From: Pseudomonadota bacterium
GTDB taxonomy: Bacteria; Pseudomonadota; Alphaproteobacteria; Rhizobiales; Beijerinckiaceae
Length of the DNA stretch: 15,722 nucleotides
Assembly: GCA_023386115.1 (NCBI GenBank)
Contig: JAEWKL010000436.1
Coordinates: 1-15,722, forward strand
Direction: 5' to 3'
A program made the translations under genes and the position numbers. The notes under the pieces are model-generated. The model did not search any database. It worked only from the letters and a program-made list of their open reading frames with translations, and was not told the origin of the DNA. Positions 7,413-14,342 of this stretch are shown here, piece after piece; position 1 is the stretch's first letter, and the number at the start of each line of letters is the position of its first letter.

Positions 7413-8794
7413 GCGGCGCGGCGCCCACCAACGGCTGGGATCTCGTCTACGCGGTGCGCATCGCCCAGGTGAATGCGCAGATCGTGGCGGAGAAGCGCAG
7501 CCCGGTCGCCTTTTCGCAGCAAGCCGGGCCTGTCACGGTCGAGGGGACTTTCGGCTCGTGGCAGATCGTGACGGGAGGTTCGGGATACATTGTGTATCTC
7601 GAGTTTCCCGTGACCGGCGCGGTGACGGAATCCGGCAAGCCAGCGCTCCCCTTCGCCGGCAAGGTCAAGCTCCAGGTGCAGCTGAACTACCTGCCCGTCT
7701 CGCCCGTCGAGACGGCGCAGCAGGCGCTGCAGATCGCCCAATCGCCGGCGCTTGCCGGCGAGTCCCTGGTCCTCATTGAGGCCCTGACCCTCAGCCAGGA
7801 CCCAGGCTTCATCGCGGACGGCTTCATCCGGACGGCGTTTCAGTTGTGGCTGTCCGAGAACATCGGGGTCCTGAACCGGATCTTCGCGGTCGTGGACATG
7901 ACGCAGGTGACGGCAGAGGCCCCCTATGCCTGGCTGAAGCCGACGTGCCTGAGCTACGCCTATGTCGACGGGCCGCAAGCGGGCGAGGGCCTGCTCGCCA
8001 TCCTGGCGATGACGCAGGGGCACAGTGCCGACAACCTGCCGCAGCAGGTCGCGGCGACCGTCGTTCCGGACGGGGCCGACGCGGCACTGCTGATCTCGTC
8101 CTCGCTCCTGCTCGACTGCATCATCCGCAACGCGTTGCCGATCACCTTTCCCGGCACCACGACGGCGGATTACACCCTGGCGACGAACAGTCCGACTCTG
8201 TCGCTTGGGCAGTCCCGGCAGCTCACCTCCATCACGTATGAGGGCACCACCTACGAGCCGGTCCTGGACTCCTTCAGCGTCGAGTTCACCGGGAGCCAGA
8301 TCGTCTGCAAGTCGCAATCCTCGATTCCCGCCGGGGATGGCGTCACCTGTTACACGTCGGTCCTCGCCACGCAGGGATTGACGCTGGTCACGAACGCGCA
8401 GGGTCAGTCGACCCTCGCCTTCACGGAGATCGGGTCGCCGCAAATCAGTCACTGGACGACGACCGATCCTGGTACCGATCAGACGGACGAGGCGATCGGC
8501 TACGGCCTGATGGTCGCGAGCGCCCTTGCGGCGATCTTCACCGGCGGCATCGCCGGGATCTTCGTGATCGCTGCCGGGGTCGTCGTCGGCGGCGTCATGG
8601 CGAACCTGCCGGAGCTCATCTCCGACTGGACGCCCGACACGGCACCGAGCCTCGACCTCATGGCCGTCGACATCACCAGCCCCTTCACCTGGACCGGCGG
8701 AACCGCCTTCGCCGCCGCCTCGGCCGACCTCGCCGAGAACATGCGGCTGTCGGGAACGCCGTGGCCGCAAACCTCCGGAACACCTCAGGCATGA
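7409..8794 (+). CDS. P47/OrfX-like TULIP-domain protein, third gene (461 aa, GTG start)
   Basis: The start is the GTG at 7409-7411, which overlaps the previous stop as GTGA and has GGGAG (7397-7401) seven bases upstream. It places the paralog motif GWDLVYAVR at residues 9-17. FGSWQIVTGGSG follows at 48-59 and YAWLKPTCLSYAY at about 173-185, with LLAILAMTQG after it, all aligned with the preceding gene. Extending upstream in this frame would only add residues out of register with the overlapping gene. Near the C-terminus a long hydrophobic Gly/Ala segment (about 365-398, GLMVASALAAIFTGGIAGIF then VIAAGVVVGGVMA) could insert into or lie on a membrane. The length matches clostridial OrfX3 or P47 (about 415-490 residues). 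No signal peptide. The stop overlaps the next gene as ATGA. Function is inferred only at the level of a P47/OrfX-like lipid-binding fold. Confidence 0.84.
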   Translation: MSGAAPTNGWDLVYAVRIAQVNAQIVAEKRSPVAFSQQAGPVTVEGTFGSWQIVTGGSGYIVYLEFPVTGAVTESGKPALPFAGKVKLQVQLNYLPVSPVETAQQALQIAQSPALAGESLVLIEALTLSQDPGFIADGFIRTAFQLWLSENIGVLNRIFAVVDMTQVTAEAPYAWLKPTCLSYAYVDGPQAGEGLLAILAMTQGHSADNLPQQVAATVVPDGADAALLISSSLLLDCIIRNALPITFPGTTTADYTLATNSPTLSLGQSRQLTSITYEGTTYEPVLDSFSVEFTGSQIVCKSQSSIPAGDGVTCYTSVLATQGLTLVTNAQGQSTLAFTEIGSPQISHWTTTDPGTDQTDEAIGYGLMVASALAAIFTGGIAGIFVIAAGVVVGGVMANLPELISDWTPDTAPSLDLMAVDITSPFTWTGGTAFAAASADLAENMRLSGTPWPQTSGTPQA

Positions 8795-10137
8795 CGACTT
8801 TCGACCCGACGGCGATCATCGATACGGGCGGATGGGACATGGTCATCGGCCTCCCGCTCGCGATGATCAACACCGCCCTCAATGCCCAGAAGCTCGACCT
8901 CTCCTTCCGCTTCACGACGCCGAATGCGGGCCAGACCATCACGCTCACGGGCGCCTTCGCACCGTGGTCGATCGGCGGCGGCTCGGGGCAGGACCTTACG
9001 CTGATCATCCCGATCGCGAGCGGGACCGCGAGCGTGACGGGAGCCGCCGCGAGCGCGGTCGCAGTGCCCGCCGGCACCTACGATCTGGCCGGGATCAGCA
9101 TCACCGTCAGCACGCGCCTTGCCTTCGAGCAGCCCTCCGGCACGCCGGGCATATCCCGCCTCGTCTTCGCCTTCGATGAGGCAACGTCCCAGGTCTCGAC
9201 GCAGACCGGAGCCCCGACGGGCGGGAAGCTGGTCGAGGGCGGGGAGACCCTGCCGGTCCTCCTCCAGGACGTCTTGCCCGACGCCATCGCGGCCTGCCTC
9301 GCCGCTAACATCGCGACCATGGACCTCGTCTTCGCGACGCTCACCGAGGGCGTGAGTCCCTCCGGACCGACGGCGCCTGCCAACCCCCGCTGGGAATACG
9401 CGGTCGCGAGCCAGCAGGATTGCCCGAGCCAGGCCGTCGCACTCTTCTACGCGGCCTCGGCCGGCACGACCCTGTCGTCGGCCATCCCCGCGCCGATCGG
9501 AACGAACGACACCGCGTGCATCACCCTGCTGTCGTCGGAGGCCGCGCTGCGCAGCGTCGTCGTCCCGATCCTCGTCTACGCGCTCGATCACGTCCGCGCC
9601 CCGATGCCGGAGGCGTTCGGAATTGGCCCGGTCCTGCTTCAGCCCCCACCCGCAACCAACGCCATCGATCCTTCCCTGTTCTCGGTCACCCTCGGGGCGG
9701 CCGGAACCAACACCGCCACGATCGCGGCGATACGGCCGATCGACCTCGCCCTCGGCGGCTGGTCTGAGGGGGCGACCGCGACCTTGACCACCTTCACCTG
9801 CGCGGTAGCCGGAAACGATCTGACGATCAGCTTCACGGCCCAGAGCTCGGTCGATCCCGGCATGCCCTATGCGACCTCGCGCAGCTACCGGCTGGAATTC
9901 GGCCAGGAATGGTCGTTCGGACAGAGCAGCTTCGGTTTCCATCTCTGGCCGACCGGGTCGAGCGAACCGGAGAACGAGATCCAGCACATGATCTTCGGCG
10001 CCATCGATCTAGGTCTCGATGCCGCGATCCTGCCGTTCACCTTCGCGCTCTTCGGGAACCAGACCATGCAACCTCAGGAAGGATACCTCAACGGTGGCCT
10101 CGGCCTTGCCGGTCCGATCGGATCTGCGACGTCTTGA
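8791..10137 (+). CDS. P47/OrfX-like TULIP-domain protein, fourth gene (448 aa)
   Basis: The protein is the most divergent of the four but keeps the layout: GWDMVIGLPLAMINTAL at residues 14-30, FAPWSIGGGSGQDLTL at 56-71 followed by IIPIASGTA, a middle block with RWEYAVASQQ (about 203-212), and a C-terminal EGYLNGGLGLAGPI. The conserved Tyr of the first motif is Ile here. I choose the ATG at 8791, which overlaps the previous stop as ATGA; a GTG at 8761 in the same frame would add ten residues but lies deeper inside the upstream gene. Unlike its three paralogs it lacks an obvious long hydrophobic Gly-rich segment, apart from DLGLDAAILPFTFALF near the end. A strong hairpin with a T-run follows the stop, so it is the last gene of the operon. 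No signal peptide and no catalytic motif are visible. Confidence 0.8.
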   Translation: MTTFDPTAIIDTGGWDMVIGLPLAMINTALNAQKLDLSFRFTTPNAGQTITLTGAFAPWSIGGGSGQDLTLIIPIASGTASVTGAAASAVAVPAGTYDLAGISITVSTRLAFEQPSGTPGISRLVFAFDEATSQVSTQTGAPTGGKLVEGGETLPVLLQDVLPDAIAACLAANIATMDLVFATLTEGVSPSGPTAPANPRWEYAVASQQDCPSQAVALFYAASAGTTLSSAIPAPIGTNDTACITLLSSEAALRSVVVPILVYALDHVRAPMPEAFGIGPVLLQPPPATNAIDPSLFSVTLGAAGTNTATIAAIRPIDLALGGWSEGATATLTTFTCAVAGNDLTISFTAQSSVDPGMPYATSRSYRLEFGQEWSFGQSSFGFHLWPTGSSEPENEIQHMIFGAIDLGLDAAILPFTFALFGNQTMQPQEGYLNGGLGLAGPIGSATS

Positions 10138-10142
10138 CGGCG

Positions 10143-10181
10143 GCGGCGACACGGTGCGCATCGGCAACGGTCGCCGCTTTT
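10143..10181 (+). terminator. Rho-independent terminator of the P47-like operon
   Basis: Five bases after the stop of the fourth P47-like gene, GCGGCGAC (10143-10150) pairs perfectly with GTCGCCGC (10170-10177) and is followed by TTTT (10178-10181). The 19-base loop is rather large and the T-run short, but the GC-rich 8-bp stem and position are typical. It separates the operon from the autotransporter gene. Confidence 0.75.
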
Positions 10182-10208
10182 CATGACCCTGCGGGAGCAA
10201 GATATAGT
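10180..10208 (+). promoter_or_regulatory. Candidate promoter for the autotransporter gene
   Basis: TATAGT at 10203-10208 matches the -10 consensus at five of six positions. Seventeen bases upstream, TTCATG (10180-10185) is a weak -35 that overlaps the T-run of the terminator. The patch 10198-10230 is AT-rich relative to its surroundings. If used, it gives a leader of about 125 bases before the ATG at 10339. Confidence 0.35.
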
Positions 10209-10338
10209 TTTCGAGATAACTCAGGGTTATGGTGGACGAATCGGGAGTCGCGGTTCGCGCGTTCGGCGGTACCGGTCGTGACGTAGGCTTAATCCGTGGC
10301 GAGGGCGCGTGATCGATCAGAGTTCAGGACGCGTGCCC

Positions 10339-13300
10339 ATGCACTGTGACGCCGCGCGGCTCGCCTGCGCCGTTGTGTTCCTCGCGTTCGTCTTCCTGAT
10401 ACTTTCACCTGGCACCGCGTCGGCCTGTTCGGCGACGCGGAGCTTCAGCGCGTTGAACACATCGCAGACGGTCAACATCCAAAGCTGCTCGACTTACTAC
10501 AACCCGACGACCGGAGACCTGCTGACTCCCAATCGCTGGTCGGGCCTCGCGAGCAGCTTGAACGCTCGGATGAGAAGCGCGAGCTTCTGCCAGATCGGCG
10601 CGGTCGGAACCTCCTCCGGGAACTGCGATCCGAGCCCGACGACCGTCACGACGAGCAATGCAACCTATTCGTTCTCCGCCGACCTGATGGGGACCGACAC
10701 GTTCACGATCACGCTCGTCACCAAGACAGCAACGCCTGCGGTCACCGATACGCTCACGCTCTACAGCTTCGTCGGCGCCGCGACGGCAAGCCTGGCGCAG
10801 GCCCGTGCCAACACTGCCTACGTGTTCACGTTCAACCTGCCCGACACGGGTGTCGCCGCTGTCCCGACGGTGACGGGCCTGTCCCCCAATTCCGGAACGG
10901 CGGCGGGGGGCAGCACGATCACCATCACCGGCACGAACTTCACGGGCGCGACGGATGTGAAGTTCGGAAGTACGAGCGCTACCTTCTCAATCACCGACGC
11001 AACCTCCATCCAGGCGACAGCGCCATCGGGAGCGGTCGGGACGGTCGATGTGACCGTCACCTCACCCGGTGGGACCAGCGCGGCCGGTGCAGCCGACCAA
11101 TTCACCTACACCGCCACTGGCCCGACCTTGACGGGAGCGAGCCCCGCGAGCGGCCCGGCGGCCGGCGGCACCAGCGTCACGCTGAGCGGCACCAACCTGA
11201 CCGGGGCCACCGCCGTCAGCTTCGGCGGCACAGCCGCCACCAGCTTCTCGGTGACCAGCGCGAGCGCGATCACCGCCGTCGCCCCGGCGCACGCGGCCGG
11301 TCCGGTGACCGTCAGCGTCACCACGCCCGGCGGGACCGTGACGCTGGCCTCGGGCTTCACCTATGCGGTGCCCGCGCCGGTCGCCGGGGCGGTATCGGCA
11401 ACAATCGCGGCGAACTCCTCGGCCAACCCGATCAGCCTCAGCCTGTCAGGCGGGGCGGCAACCGCGGTCGCCGTGGCCAGCCAGCCTGGCCGCGGCACCG
11501 CCACGGCGTCGGGCACGAGCATCACCTACACGCCCCACCCGGGAAGCTTCGGTTCGGACAGCTTCACCTACACGGCGACCAACGCCTCGGGCACCTCCGC
11601 GCCGGCTCCCGTCACCCTGACCATCGCACCGCCGACGATCCGCCTTGCGCCAGCCGACGGAGCGCTTCCAGGTGCGACCGCCGGCGCACGTTACAGTCAA
11701 TCTCTCGCGGCCTCCGGCGGAACCGCGCCCTACACCTACGCGGTAACGGCAGGTTCCCTGCCGGCTGGTGTGACCCTCGATGCTTCCACGGGTGGGCTAA
11801 CCGGAACACCGACCGCGGCCAGCAATGCAAGCTTCACGGTGAGCGCCACCGACGCTCACCGGTTCAGTGGCTCAGCCGTTTACATGCTCGTGGTGGTGCG
11901 CCCGACCCTGACCCTGACGCCGATTGCCGGTGCGCTTCCGTTTGCGACCGTCGGCACGCCCTACGGCCAAATCTTCGCCGCTTCTGGTGGTACGGCCCCG
12001 TACACGTATACGGTCACCTCCGGATCGCTTCCAGCCGGCCTCACACTTGCGGCTGCGACAGGAACCCTTTCCGGAACCCCGGTTCAGACCGGCCAAGCAA
12101 GTTTTACCGTGACGGGAACCGACACCACGGGGGCCACCGGTGCAACGGCCTATACGGTCGCCGTCAAGGCGACCCCCGTGGTGGCTGTCTCCTCCACGAG
12201 AACGATCGTGGCCGGGACGGCGAACACCGTCGACCTCACGGTGGGTGCGACCGGCGGCCCGTTCACCGATGCGCGCCTCATTTCTCTCTCGCCGGCGACG
12301 GCGGGGTCGGCTCTCGTCATCCTGGGCGAGACGGCGGCCAACGACAATCTTGTGGTCACGCAGATCGTCGGAGCCCGGCGCTACCGGCTCAAGTTCACGC
12401 CTTCACCGACGTTCAGCGGCCGGGCGGTGGCGACCTTCACCCTCAGCAACAGCACAGGGACCTCCGCGCCGGCGACGATCACGTTCGTGGTCAATCCGCG
12501 GCCCGATCCGTCGAAGGATGCGGAGGTGCTCGGTCTCATGCATGCACAAGCTCAAGCCGCCCAGCGGTTCGCAACCGATCAGATGGCTAACTTCAACGAC
12601 CGGCTCGAGCGCCTGCACGACGCCAGGTGCCACAGCGGCAGTTGGGGTATCTCACTCAACGACAGCCGTGGCCTCGCCACCCGCAATGACGCCGCCGAAC
12701 TCGCGCGCGCCAGGAACGCCCCCCTTGGTGGCATCGCGAACGGAGCGCCAGGCCCTCTCCGGGCCGGCCTGACCGATCCCCGTGCCCTCTCCCGCTTGGC
12801 CGATCCCACGCTGGCATCGGGCCACGAAGACACGCTGCGGTCGGCCAGCGACGGTTCCAGCCTGGCGGATCCCTACCGCAGCCCCTCGGGGTCGGGCTGC
12901 GACGCCGACGCGCCGACGGCCGGCACTTTTGCCTTCTGGTCCAGCGGTTTCGTCAATTTCGGATCTATGGATCTCGGGAGCGGCCGCGGGTTCGACTTCA
13001 CGGCATCAAGCATCAGTCTAGGCGCCGATTACCGGCTCGATCCAAGCATTACGGCCGGCATGGGCGTCGGCTTCGGCAACGACCAGAGCCGGGTCGGGAT
13101 GAACGGGACCCGGTCGGACGGGCGTAGCTACAGTGCCGCGCTCTATGGCAGCTATCACCCGACACCGACGACCTTCCTCGACGCGCTCGCGGGCTACGGA
13201 CGCCTCGGCTTCGACACGCGCCGCTACGTGACGCTGGACCCTCTCTCCGATCTCGCTGTCGGCCGGCGAGACGGATACCAGATCTTCGGATCGATCACGG

Positions 13301-13761
13301 CAGGATATGAGTACCGCAACCGCGCGTTCGGCTTCCTCGTCTCGCCCTACGCTCGCGTCAACGCCAGTCTCTCGACGCTCGATGGCTTTAGCGAAACGGG
13401 CGGCAGTTCCTTCGCGCTCCGGTACGGACGCCAGAACGTGGGCCTGCTGACCTCGTTCGTGGGCCTGCGAGGTGCCTATGACGTCCCGCTCTCCTGGGGT
13501 GTGGTAACACCGCGCGTTCGGCTCGAATACGGCCACGACTTCGCAGGTGCGAGTAGCCTTGGTCTCGGCTACGCCGACCAGACCGGCTTCTCCCACCGGC
13601 TCGTCACGACACCGACCGGCCGCGACTCCCTCAATCTCGGCCTCGGAACCGACGTCCAAGTGGGCGACAATTGGGCGGTCGGGATCGATTACCGCACCAG
13701 CTTCGGACAAACTCACGTTCAGCAGCATTCTTTCGGCGTCAGGATCGGATCGCGCTTCTGA
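10339..13761 (+). CDS. Autotransporter (type Va) with Ig-like passenger, probable surface adhesin
   Basis: From the ATG at 10339 the protein has 1140 residues. Residues 1-29 form a signal peptide with a long hydrophobic core and ASA cleavage site before Cys30. An in-frame GTG at 10309 would add ten residues; the ATG is preferred because it gives a normal signal peptide and has AGGA ten bases upstream. After a Cys-containing N-terminal region come IPT/TIG modules at about 175-260 and 262-344 (SPNSGTAAGGSTITITGTNF, SPASGPAAGGTSVTLSGTNL), a cadherin-like module at 345-430, two putative-Ig repeats at 433-519 and 523-610 (SGGTAPYTYAVTAGSLPAGV and a near copy), and a further beta module to about 718. 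A helical linker (721-764) precedes the beta-barrel (about 862-1140), which ends SFGVRIGSRF with the terminal Phe expected for BAM recognition. No protease or lyase motif is seen in the passenger. It is secreted through Sec and displayed at the outer membrane. It follows the P47-like operon but has its own candidate promoter; any functional link is inference. Confidence 0.9.
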   Translation: MHCDAARLACAVVFLAFVFLILSPGTASACSATRSFSALNTSQTVNIQSCSTYYNPTTGDLLTPNRWSGLASSLNARMRSASFCQIGAVGTSSGNCDPSPTTVTTSNATYSFSADLMGTDTFTITLVTKTATPAVTDTLTLYSFVGAATASLAQARANTAYVFTFNLPDTGVAAVPTVTGLSPNSGTAAGGSTITITGTNFTGATDVKFGSTSATFSITDATSIQATAPSGAVGTVDVTVTSPGGTSAAGAADQFTYTATGPTLTGASPASGPAAGGTSVTLSGTNLTGATAVSFGGTAATSFSVTSASAITAVAPAHAAGPVTVSVTTPGGTVTLASGFTYAVPAPVAGAVSATIAANSSANPISLSLSGGAATAVAVASQPGRGTATASGTSITYTPHPGSFGSDSFTYTATNASGTSAPAPVTLTIAPPTIRLAPADGALPGATAGARYSQSLAASGGTAPYTYAVTAGSLPAGVTLDASTGGLTGTPTAASNASFTVSATDAHRFSGSAVYMLVVVRPTLTLTPIAGALPFATVGTPYGQIFAASGGTAPYTYTVTSGSLPAGLTLAAATGTLSGTPVQTGQASFTVTGTDTTGATGATAYTVAVKATPVVAVSSTRTIVAGTANTVDLTVGATGGPFTDARLISLSPATAGSALVILGETAANDNLVVTQIVGARRYRLKFTPSPTFSGRAVATFTLSNSTGTSAPATITFVVNPRPDPSKDAEVLGLMHAQAQAAQRFATDQMANFNDRLERLHDARCHSGSWGISLNDSRGLATRNDAAELARARNAPLGGIANGAPGPLRAGLTDPRALSRLADPTLASGHEDTLRSASDGSSLADPYRSPSGSGCDADAPTAGTFAFWSSGFVNFGSMDLGSGRGFDFTASSISLGADYRLDPSITAGMGVGFGNDQSRVGMNGTRSDGRSYSAALYGSYHPTPTTFLDALAGYGRLGFDTRRYVTLDPLSDLAVGRRDGYQIFGSITAGYEYRNRAFGFLVSPYARVNASLSTLDGFSETGGSSFALRYGRQNVGLLTSFVGLRGAYDVPLSWGVVTPRVRLEYGHDFAGASSLGLGYADQTGFSHRLVTTPTGRDSLNLGLGTDVQVGDNWAVGIDYRTSFGQTHVQQHSFGVRIGSRF

Positions 13762-13798
13762 CGACCGTGTCTCATCCCGTGGTGTAGAAGTCAGGATG

Positions 13799-13818
13799 TC
13801 TGACCTGGGCCGGTCAGA
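13799..13818. repeat. Short perfect hairpin after the autotransporter
   Basis: TCTGACC (13799-13805) pairs perfectly with GGTCAGA (13812-13818) around a 6-base loop, 38 bases after the autotransporter stop. No T-run follows, so it is not a typical intrinsic terminator. It could be a terminator of another kind or part of the end of the neighbouring ISNCY remnant. Confidence 0.4.
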
Positions 13819-13858
13819 ATGGCACACTCCCCCGTTTTGCGGAACGCGGGAGGTCGCC

Positions 13859-14136
13859 ATGGGGTCGGTCCTGACGAGCGCGAGCGAGTCGCGAGGATCG
13901 AGGTGCCGCAGGCGGTGCAAGCAGGTCGCCAGACCGTAGCCGCCGAGCCCCAGGTTCCTGCGATCAGCCGATGGCAGGCGCAGCGGCAGGCGAAGGCGTA
14001 CCGCTCGGACGGCGCTGCGGGCCTGCGCCACAGGCGCCGCGGGCGACGCTCGAACCGGGCTCTGAGCGAGGCTGTGCGCGAACTGCGTGAGCCTCGTGCC
14101 GGAACGCTACCCGAATTTCGGCCTGGGATTGCCCCG
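13859..14136 (+). pseudogene. Frameshifted N-terminal remnant of an ISNCY-family transposase
   Basis: Three pieces in two frames reconstruct the N-terminal helix-turn-helix region of an ISNCY-type transposase: MGSVLTSASE (from the ATG at 13859), then ARIEVPQAVQAGRQTVAAE through AYRSDGAAGLRHRRRGRRSN and RALSEAVREL in the next frame (13891 to about 14085), then VSLVPERYPNFGLGLP in the first frame again (14087-14134). The break near 13889 looks like a one-base deletion, because restoring a C would read Glu-Leu-Ala-Arg as in the family. Past 14136 the similarity stops, before the DDE catalytic region, so the gene is both frameshifted and 3'-truncated. It cannot be functional. The family assignment rests on recall of related sequences. 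Confidence 0.72.
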
Positions 14137-14170
14137 TTTCTGATACTGCTGGCGACTCCTTCTGCCTTTT

Positions 14171-14295
14171 ATACCAACGGCCTAAGATGCTGACGCATCA
14201 GGCCGTTGATCCATCTCGAATTGTCGACGCGAAGCCAGAGGCTTGGCGAAAATTCGAGAACGGAACCAAAGGTCGTTTTCAACGACCGTTGGTAT
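14171..14295. mobile_element. 125-bp MITE-like element with inverted ends and nested hairpins
   Basis: ATACCAACGGCC (14171-14182) and GACCGTTGGTAT (14284-14295) are inverted repeats matching at 11 of 12 positions. Between them are more hairpins: CAACGGCCT/AGGCCGTTG (14175-14183, 14200-14208) with an inner GATGC/GCATC stem; TCTCGAATT/AATTCGAGA (14214-14222, 14251-14259) enclosing AAGCC/GGCTT (14232-14236, 14240-14244); and GGTCGTT/AACGACC (14271-14277, 14281-14287). There is no reading frame of its own. TA dinucleotides at both borders would suit an IS630/Tc1-type target, but I cannot prove a target duplication. It lies between two transposase fragments and is best read as a non-autonomous element or palindromic repeat. 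Confidence 0.6.
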
Positions 14296-14342
14296 TAGCT
14301 CGTTGATGGGACAACGCAATCCGACGCGCGCGGAGGCTCGTC

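Noticed and set aside
8761..8790. Upstream GTG start for the fourth P47-like gene.
   Set aside because: The ATG at 8791 forms an ATGA overlap with the previous stop, the usual coupling arrangement in this operon.
7244..9987. Minus-strand frames of 508 and 400 codons opposite the third and fourth P47-like genes.
   Set aside because: Same antisense artefact: Arg/Gly/Asp-rich composition, no recognisable domain, no ribosome-binding site.
3142..10137. Clostridial-type neurotoxin or metalloprotease encoded within the P47-like cluster.
   Set aside because: None of the four proteins has an HExxH motif or toxin-like domain; all four align with one another as paralogs.
10339..10430. Lipoprotein signal (Cys30 directly after ASA) in the autotransporter.
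   Set aside because: The -3 residue is Ala rather than Leu/Val/Ile, so the lipobox is not canonical; a normal signal peptidase I site fits better.
13018..14031. 337-codon minus-strand frame opposite the autotransporter barrel.
   Set aside because: It is antisense to a clear beta-barrel and continues into a transposon remnant, with no domain of its own.
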